A stretch of 64,000 nucleotides of DNA, taken from positions 31,326-95,325 of the forward strand of contig PHEB01000019.1 in NCBI GenBank assembly GCA_002842735.1, read 5' to 3'. Shown here in pieces: positions 9,124 through 17,037 of this stretch. Within the stretch, counting starts at the first letter, position 1. Each line of letters starts with the position of its first letter. A model generated the notes under the pieces. The model was not told the origin of the DNA and made no database searches. It saw only the letters and a list, made by a program, of their open reading frames with translations. The stretch is from Alphaproteobacteria bacterium HGW-Alphaproteobacteria-7 (GTDB taxonomy: Bacteria; Pseudomonadota; Alphaproteobacteria; Sphingomonadales; Sphingomonadaceae). Position numbers and translations under genes: made by a program.

Positions 9124-9582
9124 ATGAAAAGCGGCTCGACCAGAGTGCTCGCAGCGGCATCGGGCGGCGGCCATTGGGAACAGCTGATGCTGCTGCGAGC
9201 GACGCTGGACAATTACGACATCCGCTTTGCCACGACCGAACCTGCGGTGGCCGCGCAGCACGGCATCGAAAGCGCTGACCGCCTGCCCGATTGCAACCAG
9301 AACAAGCCGTTGCAATCCGCGCTGTGCGGGCTGGTCGCCTTGTGGATCGTGCTCAAACACCGTCCTCAGGTGGTGATATCGACCGGGGCCGCGCCGGGTT
9401 TTTTCTGCATTCTGGCCGGGCGTCTGATCGGCGCGCGCACCCTATGGATCGATAGCGTCGCCAATGGTGAGCAATTGTCGCTGTGCGGCAAGCTGTCGCA
9501 GCGCTGGGCGCATGAATGCTGGACGCAGTGGGAACATCTCGGCACGGACGCGCGTCCGCGCTATTTCGGAGCGGTGCTGTGA
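9124..9582 (+). CDS. Alg14/PssD-like glycosyltransferase subunit (membrane-recruiting half)
   Basis: This 152-aa protein contains LAAASGGGHWEQLMLLRATLD at the N-terminus and VVISTGAAPGFFCILAGRLIGARTLWIDSVAN centrally. These are the signatures of the Alg14/PssD/CpsF family, the acceptor-binding half of split GT28 glycosyltransferases. In other bacteria the pair adds a sugar (GlcA, Gal or GlcNAc) to a lipid-linked intermediate. Its TGA overlaps the GTG start of the catalytic half (GTGA), as expected for a stoichiometric heterodimer. It opens the polysaccharide gene group. Which sugar is transferred is not visible. Confidence 0.88.
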   Translation: MKSGSTRVLAAASGGGHWEQLMLLRATLDNYDIRFATTEPAVAAQHGIESADRLPDCNQNKPLQSALCGLVALWIVLKHRPQVVISTGAAPGFFCILAGRLIGARTLWIDSVANGEQLSLCGKLSQRWAHECWTQWEHLGTDARPRYFGAVL

Positions 9583-10061
9583 TCCTTGTCACCGTCGGGA
9601 TGCAGCTGGGGTTTGATCGCCTGATCGCAGCGATGGACACGCTTGCGCCGACGCTGGGCCTGCCGGTGATCGCGCAGACCGGCAAGGGCCGCTACACCCC
9701 GCAACATATGGATGCGCAGGCCAAAATCGCGCCTGCGGAGTTTGAACGGCTGGTGCAACAATCGCGCCTGATTGTCAGCCATGCCGGGATCGGCACCGTG
9801 CTGACCGCAGCCCGCTTTGCCAAGCCGATCATCCTTGTGCCGCGCCGCGCGGCGCTGGGCGAACATCGCAATGATCACCAACTGGCGACCGTAAACCAGC
9901 TTTCCGGGCGGCCCGGCATTCTGGTGGCGATGGACGAGGCCGCGCTGCCCGCGCGCATTGCCGAAGGCTTGGCAGTCAAGGACTGGTCAGCCGTGCAATC
10001 ATCCACCGCGCGCCAGTTGCATCGGGCACTGGCCGCCTTCATCGAAAACCGCCCCTTGTGA
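9579..10061 (+). CDS. Alg13/PssE-like glycosyltransferase subunit (GT28 C-terminal half)
   Basis: The 160-aa product starts at the GTG overlapping the previous stop. This start gives ILVTVGMQLGFDRLIAAMD, the standard Alg13/PssE N-terminus; the frame is open further upstream but only as a shadow of the previous gene. The central VSHAGIGTVLTAARFAKPIILVPRRAALGEHRNDHQ is the nucleotide-sugar-binding loop of GT28 enzymes (HAGxGT and the E-H-R-N-D-H-Q motif). It should bind the UDP-sugar while the Alg14-like partner presents the lipid acceptor. About 110 bases separate it from wecC. Confidence 0.9.
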   Translation: MILVTVGMQLGFDRLIAAMDTLAPTLGLPVIAQTGKGRYTPQHMDAQAKIAPAEFERLVQQSRLIVSHAGIGTVLTAARFAKPIILVPRRAALGEHRNDHQLATVNQLSGRPGILVAMDEAALPARIAEGLAVKDWSAVQSSTARQLHRALAAFIENRPL

Positions 10062-10173
10062 TCTCCCCGCGCGGTGCGTGGCTCGCAACATGGTGAAAAT
10101 CATAGCAAGCCTAACGCGATTTTAAGGGCTTTGCGGCCATGGTTCCGCCTGAAAATGCCGGGACAGTGATTTC

Positions 10174-11478
10174 ATGAACGCACCTTTTGTTGCCAATGCC
10201 GCGCTAGGGCGCAAGCCAAAGGCTGATCCCGCGCCCGATCATCAGGTCGCGGTGATCGGCCTTGGCTATATCGGCCTGCCCACCGCTGCGCTGCTTGCCA
10301 GCTACGGCTGGAACGTGTGCGGCGTCGATGTGTCGCAAGCCGTGGTCGACACGGTAAACGCGGGCGGCGTGCATATCGAGGAACGCGATCTCGATCGGCT
10401 GGTGCATGATGCCATCACCGCGCAAACGCTGGTGGCCGCAACCGAAGTGCCCACCGCGAGTTTCTACATGATCGCCGTGCCCACCCCGCTGGGGCCGGAC
10501 AATATGCCCGACATTTCCTATGTCGAGGCGGCCGCGCGTTCGATTGCGCCCAAGATCCTGCCGGGTGCCTGCGTCATCATCGAAAGCACCTCGCCGGTCG
10601 GCACCACCGAACGCGTCGCCGCAATCATTGCAGAGGCGCGCCCTGATCTGGTGGTGCCGCGCGATGGCAGCACCGGCGCAGCGGACATCGCGCTGGCCTA
10701 TTGCCCCGAACGCGTGTTGCCGGGGCGGATCGTCAACGAACTGGTGTATAATGACCGGGTGATCGGCGGGGTCACTGCGGCCTGCGCCGAACGGGCTTCG
10801 GCGCTCTATGCCAGCTTTGTGAAGGGCGATTGCCTCACCACCACCGCCCGCGTGGCCGAAACGGTCAAGCTGGTCGAAAACTCCTTTCGCGATGTGAATA
10901 TCGCCTTCGCCAACGAATTATCGATGATCGCTGACGTGATCGGGGTGGATGTGTGGGACGTGATCCGGCTGGCCAACCGCCACCCGCGCGTGAACATCCT
11001 GCAACCCGGCCCCGGCGTGGGCGGGCATTGCATTGCGGTTGATCCGTGGTTCCTGGTGGCCGGCGCGCCGGATGCCGCGCGGCTGGTGCGCACCGCGCGC
11101 GAAGTCAATGATCACAAGGCGGTGCACACCGAAAACCGCATCCGCGCGCTGATGGATGCCGCGCCGGGCGGCAAGGTCGCGCTGCTCGGCCTCGCCTTCA
11201 AACCCGATATTGACGACTTCCGCGAAAGCCCCGCGCTCGCCATCGCGCAAAGCCTTTCCCACACGCATGGGCAGCGGATACTGGTGGTCGAACCGTTCAC
11301 CGAAAGCTTGCCCGATGCTCTTGCCGGATCGGGAGCGCAGCTGGTGACGCTTGACGCCGCGTTGCAGGCGGCCGAGATTGTAGTGGTGCTGGTCGATCAC
11401 ACTGCGTTCAAATACCTTTCGCCAGATGATCTGGCGGGCAAGCTGGTGTTCGACACGCGGGGCATGCTGCGGCGATGA
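10174..11478 (+). CDS. wecC: UDP-N-acetyl-D-mannosamine dehydrogenase (UDP-ManNAcA synthesis)
   Basis: A 434-aa nucleotide-sugar 6-dehydrogenase. The N-terminal Rossmann motif VIGLGYIGLPTAALLASYG (about residues 25-43) binds NAD. The catalytic Cys lies in GPGVGGHCIAVDPWFL (around residue 285), and the C-terminal domain has LGLAFKPDIDDFRESPAL. The CIAVDPW form is the one seen in UDP-ManNAc rather than UDP-Glc dehydrogenases. It oxidises UDP-ManNAc, made by the next gene, to UDP-ManNAcA for a surface polysaccharide. The stop overlaps the start of wecB by 4 bases. Upstream 10062-10173 is non-coding and fairly AT-rich in part, a likely promoter region. Confidence 0.9.
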   Translation: MNAPFVANAALGRKPKADPAPDHQVAVIGLGYIGLPTAALLASYGWNVCGVDVSQAVVDTVNAGGVHIEERDLDRLVHDAITAQTLVAATEVPTASFYMIAVPTPLGPDNMPDISYVEAAARSIAPKILPGACVIIESTSPVGTTERVAAIIAEARPDLVVPRDGSTGAADIALAYCPERVLPGRIVNELVYNDRVIGGVTAACAERASALYASFVKGDCLTTTARVAETVKLVENSFRDVNIAFANELSMIADVIGVDVWDVIRLANRHPRVNILQPGPGVGGHCIAVDPWFLVAGAPDAARLVRTAREVNDHKAVHTENRIRALMDAAPGGKVALLGLAFKPDIDDFRESPALAIAQSLSHTHGQRILVVEPFTESLPDALAGSGAQLVTLDAALQAAEIVVVLVDHTAFKYLSPDDLAGKLVFDTRGMLRR

Positions 11479-12611
11479 GTCCGGTTGGCGGGAAACCCCG
11501 CATTCTCGTCACCTTCGGCACCCGGCCCGAAGCGATCAAGATGTTCCCGGTGGTCGATGCCTTGCGCGAAACCGGGCAGTTCGATGTGAAAGTGGTGGTG
11601 ACCGCCCAACACCGCGAATTGCTCGATTCGGTGCTCGCGCTAGCCGGACTTAGACCCGACCTTGACCTCGACTTGATGCAGCCTAGCCAGTCGCTAGATG
11701 CCCTCGCCGCGCGCATTTTGACGCGTTTTGGGGAGGCTTTGGACGCGCTCAAACCTGATCGCGTTCTGGTTCACGGCGATACGCTGACGACGATGATGGC
11801 GACTTTGGCGTGCTATTTCAGGCGGATACCGGTGGGCCATGTCGAGGCCGGATTGCGCAGCGGCGATATCTATTCGCCCTGGCCCGAAGAGGTAAATCGC
11901 AAGGTAACGGGCGCAGTGGCCGACCTACATTTCGCCCCGACAGCAACTGCAGCAGCAGCCTTACGCGCTGAAAACGTGCATGAAAAAGCCATACACGTCA
12001 CGGGCAACACGGTGATCGACGCACTGATGTTTGCGCAGCAAAAACTGGCCGCCGATCCGTCATTGGCACCCGCCATCGGCCCGCTAAAACGGCGCTTCGC
12101 GGGCAAACGGATCATCGCGGTCACGGCCCACCGACGTGAGAATTTCGGAGCCGGGATGCAAGAAATTGCCACATCTTTACAGATACTTGCTGGACGCAAC
12201 GACGTGGCGATCATCTATCCGCTGCACCCCAATCCCAACGTCGCAGAAGTCATGCGCCCCGCGCTTTCGGGGCATGACAACATCGCCTTGATCGACCCGC
12301 TCGACTACCTCGATTTCGTCGCGATGATGGAAGCTTGCGACATTGTCCTAACCGATTCCGGCGGCATCCAGGAGGAAGCGCCCAGCCTCGGCAAACCAGT
12401 GCTGGTGATGCGCGACACCACCGAACGGCCCGAAGGTGTTGCCGCAGGGACAGCACGATTGGTCGGGGCAGAGGCGGCGAAAATCATCATGGAAACCAGT
12501 CTCTTGCTTGACGACAGCGGCGCTTACGACCGCATGGCCAAGGCGCATAATCCCTATGGCGATGGCACCGCCAGCCGCACGATTGCAGCGATCCTTGCCA
12601 CTGCAGGATAG
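11475..12611 (+). CDS. wecB: UDP-N-acetylglucosamine 2-epimerase (non-hydrolysing)
   Basis: This 378-aa enzyme carries the family blocks FGTRPEAIKMFPVVDAL, VVVTAQHRELLD, VLVHGDTLTTMMA, VGHVEAGLRSG, VTAHRRENFG, YPLHPNPNV and LTDSGGIQEEAPSLGKPVLVMRD. These build the GT-B fold and the UDP-GlcNAc site with its catalytic acidic and His residues. It interconverts UDP-GlcNAc and UDP-ManNAc. Together with the preceding dehydrogenase it forms a complete two-step route to UDP-ManNAcA. Some codons are rarer than in neighbours, but there is no frameshift or truncation. Confidence 0.93.
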   Translation: MSPVGGKPRILVTFGTRPEAIKMFPVVDALRETGQFDVKVVVTAQHRELLDSVLALAGLRPDLDLDLMQPSQSLDALAARILTRFGEALDALKPDRVLVHGDTLTTMMATLACYFRRIPVGHVEAGLRSGDIYSPWPEEVNRKVTGAVADLHFAPTATAAAALRAENVHEKAIHVTGNTVIDALMFAQQKLAADPSLAPAIGPLKRRFAGKRIIAVTAHRRENFGAGMQEIATSLQILAGRNDVAIIYPLHPNPNVAEVMRPALSGHDNIALIDPLDYLDFVAMMEACDIVLTDSGGIQEEAPSLGKPVLVMRDTTERPEGVAAGTARLVGAEAAKIIMETSLLLDDSGAYDRMAKAHNPYGDGTASRTIAAILATAG

Positions 12612-12628
12612 TCCGCCCGGCTGCCCGC

Positions 12629-12839
12629 TCAAGGGCGCGCGCGCACCAATTGAACATAATAGATCGCTGCAACCAGCACCACGAGGCTCACCCCGATATC
12701 AATCACCCAGTTAAGTTTCGGAGGGCCGCAATCAATTACGGATTACCCCCTGCGAAACCAGACCTTGCTTGCACTGGCGGGTTTCGCCTTGCTGATGCTG
12801 GCGCGCACCGCCGTTGATCAGGGGAGAGCGCGACCATGA
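12629..12839. other. Non-coding or relic stretch between wecB and the helical-repeat gene, with two short membrane-like open frames
   Basis: On the minus strand, 12742 down to 12629 is open for 37 codons plus stop. It encodes a strongly hydrophobic helix containing NWVIDIGVSLVVLVAAIYYV and ending RARP; only GTG codons could start it. On the plus strand, a frame from about 12750 or 12765 to 12839 encodes QTLLALAGFALLMLARTA. Its TGA overlaps the ATG of the next gene (ATGA), as in coupled genes, but no ribosome site or ATG precedes it. They may be small membrane peptides or remains of lost polysaccharide genes. Neither is supported enough to be called a gene. Confidence 0.25.
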
Positions 12840-13558
12840 TCGCCAGAATCGCATGGTTCGGCACGCTGGCTGCGCTCGCGCTGATCACCACCTTCGTCCA
12901 GATCGACCGGCAGACAGCGACTACGTCGGCGCTGGCATCTGCGGTGCCGGGGCCGCTGCGCAGTTCGGCGCAGGCCGTGGTGGCCGCACGCGCAATCGAG
13001 GGTAGTGACCCCGCGCTTGCGCTTGAAGAAGCGCAAAGGCTGGTTCGTCGACGCCCGATCCCGGCTGAAAACCTGACCTTGCTGGCTGTGGCTCAGACCA
13101 AGGCAGGCCTGATCGAGGAAGCCGGTGTTACGATTCAGATCGCCGGCCAGCGGGGTTGGCGCGAGCCAGTGGCTCAGGAAACGGTGTTGCGCCTCGCGCT
13201 TGCAGCGGGTGATGAAGCCGAGGCGGCGCGGCGCTATGCAGCGCTGTTCCTTAAGGCATCCACGCCCGACACATTGCTGCAAGAACTGGGGCCAGCGGTG
13301 CTCGGCGAGGCGGACGGTGCGGGGCAGCGCACCCTTATCGACATCGTCAGCGGTACAGACCGTTGGAACGACACCTTCCTGCGGCGCGGAATGCGGGTGT
13401 TGCCGCCCAGCACTTTCAGCGAAATTGCAGGTGCTGCGATAGGACGCGGCGCCCGGTTTGACTGCGGTGTGATCGCGCAGACCATTAATGCACTTCAGCG
13501 GAGTGACGAGCAGGCTGCAGCCCGGCTGAAAATCGCTTCAGAGGGCCAATGCCCCTGA
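12836..13558 (+). CDS. Predicted single-pass protein with helical-repeat periplasmic part, polysaccharide-operon associated
   Basis: I do not recognise the family. The 240-aa product has an N-terminal membrane anchor or signal (about residues 4-20) and then Ala/Glu-rich helical pairs resembling tetratricopeptide repeats: PALALEEAQRLVRRRPIPAENLTLLAVAQTKAGL, then GDEAEAARRYAALFL. It ends after a conserved-looking Cys (FDCGVIAQTI). The distance from wecB is 224 bases, same strand. Such TPR-like proteins often accompany exopolysaccharide genes in sphingomonads, where they may scaffold assembly. That role is inference only. The ATG is preceded by CAGGGGAGAGCGCG, a good ribosome site. Confidence 0.65.
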   Translation: MIARIAWFGTLAALALITTFVQIDRQTATTSALASAVPGPLRSSAQAVVAARAIEGSDPALALEEAQRLVRRRPIPAENLTLLAVAQTKAGLIEEAGVTIQIAGQRGWREPVAQETVLRLALAAGDEAEAARRYAALFLKASTPDTLLQELGPAVLGEADGAGQRTLIDIVSGTDRWNDTFLRRGMRVLPPSTFSEIAGAAIGRGARFDCGVIAQTINALQRSDEQAAARLKIASEGQCP

Positions 13559-13574
13559 TTTCGGCAGCAGCGCA

Positions 13575-14441
13575 TTACAGCGTGCGGATGATCCCTGAAA
13601 AATCGACCCCGGCATTGTCCTTGGCAAAGGCTTCGTAGATCGCGCGGGCGTGTTCGCCGAGTTCAACCTTGGCGCCTGCCGCCTTCGCCGCTTCGATCGC
13701 CAGCCGCAGGTCTTTCAGCATCAGTCCTGCAGCAAACCCGCCCTGATAGTCGTTATCAGCAGGCGTGACCGGCCCGACGCCGGGGACGGGGCAGTACGAC
13801 GTCATCGACCAGTTCTGCCCTGATGAAACGCTGGAAATATCGAAGAACGTCTGCGCGTCGAGCCCTAGCTTTTCGGCCATCGTGAAGGCTTCGCAGGTGC
13901 CGATCATGTGGATCGCCAGCAGCATGTTGTTGCAGATCTTGGCGGCCTGCCCATTGCCCGCGTCGCCCGCATGGATCACCGCCTTGCCCATCGCTTCTAG
14001 GATGGGCTTGGCACGCGCAAAGGCGTTGGCGCTGCCGCCGACCATGAAGGTCAACGTCCCACCCGCCGCAGCCGCGATCCCGCCTGAAACCGGCGCATCG
14101 ACCATCTGGTAGCCATGCTGCTGCGTCACAGAAATCACCTCACGCGCGGTGGCGACGTCGATGGTCGAGCAATCGAGCAGGATCGCGCCTTCAGGAGCGT
14201 GGCCGATCACATCGTCCCAATAGACCTGTTTGACGATCGCGCCGTTGGGCAGCATCGAGACGACCGCCTCCGCTCCCGCGCATGCTTCCTTGGCGGTGGC
14301 GAAGGTCACGCACCCAGCCTCGCGCGCGGCGGTGAGCGCGGGTTCTGCCAGATCAAAGGCGCGGACTTCGTGGCCCGCCTTGACCAGATTGGCAGCCATC
14401 CCGCCGCCCATGTTGCCGAGGCCGATAAAGGCTATTTTCAT
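13575..14441 (-). CDS. mmsB: 3-hydroxyisobutyrate dehydrogenase
   Basis: The 288-aa product starts at the ATG at 14441 (ribosome site GGGAGAG, product beginning MKIAFIGLGNMGGGMAANL, the NAD-binding turn). An open extension to 14486 adds nothing recognisable. Further family blocks are VDAPVSGGIAAAAGGTLTFMVGG (substrate loop) and GNGQAAKICNNMLLAI with the catalytic Lys (about residue 167). C-terminal ends in the all-helical dimerisation domain. It oxidises 3-hydroxyisobutyrate to methylmalonate semialdehyde in valine breakdown, following the hydrolase gene encoded two genes upstream on this strand. Confidence 0.93.
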   Translation of the reverse strand: MKIAFIGLGNMGGGMAANLVKAGHEVRAFDLAEPALTAAREAGCVTFATAKEACAGAEAVVSMLPNGAIVKQVYWDDVIGHAPEGAILLDCSTIDVATAREVISVTQQHGYQMVDAPVSGGIAAAAGGTLTFMVGGSANAFARAKPILEAMGKAVIHAGDAGNGQAAKICNNMLLAIHMIGTCEAFTMAEKLGLDAQTFFDISSVSSGQNWSMTSYCPVPGVGPVTPADNDYQGGFAAGLMLKDLRLAIEAAKAAGAKVELGEHARAIYEAFAKDNAGVDFSGIIRTL

Positions 14442-14457
14442 GTCACTCTCCCGATGA

Positions 14458-14658
14458 TCAAAAGGCCTTCTTTGCGGCACTGACAAGCACTGTTAGCAGA
14501 GCAGCAATTGGCAAAACCCAGAAGTAGGCAAGCCACCAGAGTATGCTCCCATCATCATACTGGACATCCTGCCAATTCACGTAGACCACGATTGCAAAGT
14601 GCAAGGTCATGAGGCCGAATGCCGCGACCAGCGCTCGAGTTGAAACCCATTTGCCCAT
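14458..14658 (-). CDS. Small two-helix membrane protein
   Basis: The 66-aa product is of unknown family. Two hydrophobic helices are clear, LVAAFGLMTLHFAIVVYVNW (about residues 10-29) and WWLAYFWVLPIAALLTVLV (about 41-59), followed by a basic tail AAKKAF. It fits exactly between the enoyl-CoA hydratase gene (9 bases upstream) and mmsB (16 bases downstream) on the same strand, which favours a real gene. Codon use is less GC-biased than the neighbours. No function can be proposed. Confidence 0.55.
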   Translation of the reverse strand: MGKWVSTRALVAAFGLMTLHFAIVVYVNWQDVQYDDGSILWWLAYFWVLPIAALLTVLVSAAKKAF

Positions 14659-14667
14659 TTGCTGAGC

Positions 14668-15465
14668 CTACCGCCCCCTCCACTGCCCTTCACGCTTTTC
14701 GATGAACGCAGCCATGCCCTCGGCCTTGTCCTCGCTCGCGGTGAGGATCTGGAAGATGCGGCGTTCGACAATCAGCCCCTGATCGAGCGTCATTTCAAAC
14801 GCCGCGTTCACCATTTCCTTGTTGGCAATCGCTGCCATCGGCGGCATCGCGGCGATAGTCGCGGCAGTTTTCAGCGCTTCGGCGATCAGATCCTCATGCG
14901 GCACAACGCGCGCGACCAGATTGCTGCGCTCTGCCTCTTCAGCGGCCATCATCCGGCCCGTCAGGCACATTTCCATGCTCTTAGACTTGCCGATGGCGCG
15001 CGTCAGCCGCTGCGATCCGCCCATGCCGGGGGCGACGCCAAGCTTGATTTCGGGCTGGCCGAACTTCGCCTTGTCGGAAGCGATGATGAAATCCGCCATC
15101 ATCGCCAATTCGCACCCGCCGCCCAGCGCAAAGCCGTTCACCGCCGCGATCCAAGGCTTGCGGGTCTTTTTGACGATCTCCGCCGTCCAGAGGCTAAAAA
15201 AGTCGTCGAGGTAGAAGTCGGCGGCCGGTTTCTCGCTCATTTCCTTGATGTCCGCGCCCGCCGCAAAAGCCTTGTCGCCGCTGCCGGTCAAAACCGCGCA
15301 CAGCTGCGAGCCGTCGGCCTGATAGGCGGCGAAAGCATGGATCAACTCTTCCAGCACTGCGGAATTAAGCGCGTTCAGCGCCTGCGGGCGGTTTATCGTC
15401 AGCAGCGTGACGCCCTTGTGGCCCTGCGCGTCCGTTTCGACGGTGATGGTTTCGTAATCAGCCAA
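14668..15465 (-). CDS. Enoyl-CoA hydratase (crotonase family)
   Basis: A 265-aa crotonase. Key segments are [17 protein letters not shown] (N-terminal), [14 protein letters not shown] (oxyanion-hole Gly), [20 protein letters not shown] with catalytic Glu, and [23 protein letters not shown] with the second catalytic Glu. Both catalytic glutamates are present, so hydratase rather than mere isomerase activity is expected. In this cluster it would hydrate methacrylyl-CoA (valine) and similar short enoyl-CoAs. A palindromic repeat (15482-15560) separates it from the upstream hydrolase gene. Confidence 0.92.
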   Translation of the reverse strand: MADYETITVETDAQGHKGVTLLTINRPQALNALNSAVLEELIHAFAAYQADGSQLCAVLTGSGDKAFAAGADIKEMSEKPAADFYLDDFFSLWTAEIVKKTRKPWIAAVNGFALGGGCELAMMADFIIASDKAKFGQPEIKLGVAPGMGGSQRLTRAIGKSKSMEMCLTGRMMAAEEAERSNLVARVVPHEDLIAEALKTAATIAAMPPMAAIANKEMVNAAFEMTLDQGLIVERRIFQILTASEDKAEGMAAFIEKREGQWRGR

Positions 15466-15481
15466 TTTCAGTCTCCATTTT

Positions 15482-15560
15482 CGTCATTGCGAGGAGCCGC
15501 AGGCGACGCGGCAATCCAGATAGCGCCGGACTGGATTGCTTCGCTTCGCTCGCAATGACG
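15482..15560. repeat. REP-like palindromic intergenic repeat
   Basis: Outer arms CGTCATTGCGA (15482-15492) and TCGCAATGACG (15550-15560) are perfect inverted copies. Inner arms GCAATCCAG (15511-15519) and CTGGATTGC (15531-15539) are also perfect. Transcribed RNA would fold into one long branched hairpin. This CGTCATTGCGAG...GCAATCCAG type is a widespread bacterial intergenic repeat. It lies between the hydrolase and hydratase genes of the valine cluster, where it may stabilise or attenuate the transcript. Confidence 0.85.
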
Positions 15561-15583
15561 ACGGAAACAATCCACAAAATGGT

Positions 15584-16642
15584 TCAATACAGGGGCACCC
15601 ACTCCTCGCCTTCGGGCAGGCGCGCGAAGATTGCGTCGAGCAGTTCCTCGGTCACGTCCTCGGGCGTTGCCGGGTTCCATTTGGGGTCATTGGTCTTGTC
15701 GGTAATTACCGCGCGCACGCCTTCGGCAAAATCGGGGCGGGTCAGCACGCGGCTGGCGATGCGGTATTCCATTCGCATATTATCGGCAAAGTCGGTCAGC
15801 GCGGCGCTTTGTGCCAATTGCCGCAGCGCGACCTTGCAGGTCTGCGGGCTTTTGGTGCCGAGCGTGTCGCGCTCTTTCATCGCCCAGTCGTCGCCTGCAT
15901 CAGCTGCAGCGTCGAGGCTGGTCAGGATGTCTTCGTAAGCGTCAGAGGCGAAATGCTTGGCTATCTTGTCAGCATTGGCTTCGATCCGCGCCTTGGGCGG
16001 AGTGCCAACCGGTTCGGACAGGATGCCTGCAATCCTGTCAGGATGATCGTGGATTCGCGCCTTGATATCCTCCAGCATCTCGGCTGGGACGTAATGCGTG
16101 GCAAGACCCGTCCACAGACATTCCGCTCCGTCAAGCCGCGCGCCGGTGAGTGCGAGGAACTGACCCAGCCGCCGACCGAGCCGCGACAAATACCAGCCGC
16201 CGCCAACATCCGGGAACAGCCCGATCCCCGTTTCGGGCATGGCCAGCCGCGTATTCTCGGTCGCCACGCGGTGCTTGGCGGGCTGCGAAATGCCCACGCC
16301 CCCGCCCATGGTGATGCCGTCCATAAAGGCGACGATCGGCTTGCCATAGGTGAACATCTGGTGGTTAAGCTGGTATTCGTCGTGGAAGAACTTGCGTCCC
16401 GAAACCCCCCCATCATTCAGCGCCGAATCGCGCAGAAAAGCGATGTCGCCGCCGGAGCAGAACCCGCGTCCTTCGGCATGATCGACAATCACCGCCTTGA
16501 TATTGTCGTCATTAGCCCATTCGGTCAGGCCTGCGCTCATCGCATGGCACATTTCCAGTGTTAGCGCGTGCAGCGCTTTGGCACGATTGAGCGAGATATG
16601 GCCAATCGGGCCATCGGTTCGGATGAGAACATCGTCGGTCAT
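15584..16642 (-). CDS. 3-hydroxyisobutyryl-CoA hydrolase (crotonase family)
   Basis: The 352-aa product is longer than a plain crotonase, as HIBYL-CoA hydrolases are. Motifs: HISLNRAKALHALTLEM, GRGFCSGGDIAFLRDSA (extended oxyanion loop), FMDGITMGGGVGISQPAKHRVATENTRLAMPETGIGLFPDVGGGWYLSRL. The Glu of AMPETGIGLFPDVGG and the following Asp are the catalytic pair described for this family. The C-terminal domain ends in PEGEEWVPLY. It releases CoA from 3-hydroxyisobutyryl-CoA, feeding mmsB. The start overlaps the VOC gene stop by 4 bases. Confidence 0.92.
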   Translation of the reverse strand: MTDDVLIRTDGPIGHISLNRAKALHALTLEMCHAMSAGLTEWANDDNIKAVIVDHAEGRGFCSGGDIAFLRDSALNDGGVSGRKFFHDEYQLNHQMFTYGKPIVAFMDGITMGGGVGISQPAKHRVATENTRLAMPETGIGLFPDVGGGWYLSRLGRRLGQFLALTGARLDGAECLWTGLATHYVPAEMLEDIKARIHDHPDRIAGILSEPVGTPPKARIEANADKIAKHFASDAYEDILTSLDAAADAGDDWAMKERDTLGTKSPQTCKVALRQLAQSAALTDFADNMRMEYRIASRVLTRPDFAEGVRAVITDKTNDPKWNPATPEDVTEELLDAIFARLPEGEEWVPLY

Positions 16643-17037
16643 TGGGCCGGTTCTTTCGGTTCGATCAGATCCCAGCGATTGCCAAACGGATCGCTGAAGA
16701 CTGCAACTGTGCCATAGCTTTCGTGGCGCGGTTGCTCGTGAAAAAATATCCCTGCATCGACAAGGCGTGCCTGAGTGCCTGCGAAATCATCTGTGTGCGC
16801 AAAAAAACCGACGCGCCCACCAGTCTGGTTGCCAATCGCGGCGGTCTGCGTGTCGGTCGTTGCCTTGGCGATCAGCAAGCGACCACCGTCCGCGCCGCCG
16901 ACCACGACCCAGCGCTTGCCTGAACCAAGATCGCTGTCTTCGATCAGATCGAAGCCAAGCGTGCCGACAAAGAACGCGATGCCCGCATCATAATCAGGCA
17001 CCACGAGCGTGGTGAGTGCAAGTTGCATCGCGCTCAC
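16639..17037 (-). CDS. VOC superfamily (glyoxalase/bleomycin-resistance fold) protein
   Basis: The 132-aa product has two beta-alpha-beta-beta-beta modules: TLVVPDYDAGIAFFVGTLGFDLIEDSDLG in the first, and RVGFFAHTDDFAGTQARLVDAGIFF with YGTVAVFSDPFGNRWDLIEP in the second. The DPFGNRWDLIEP end is typical of VOC proteins with a metal-binding Glu. It overlaps its neighbours by 4 bases on both sides, so it is made with the valine degradation enzymes. The substrate is unknown. It could be a glyoxalase-like detoxifier or an epimerase-like accessory protein. Confidence 0.85.
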   Translation of the reverse strand: MSAMQLALTTLVVPDYDAGIAFFVGTLGFDLIEDSDLGSGKRWVVVGGADGGRLLIAKATTDTQTAAIGNQTGGRVGFFAHTDDFAGTQARLVDAGIFFHEQPRHESYGTVAVFSDPFGNRWDLIEPKEPAQ

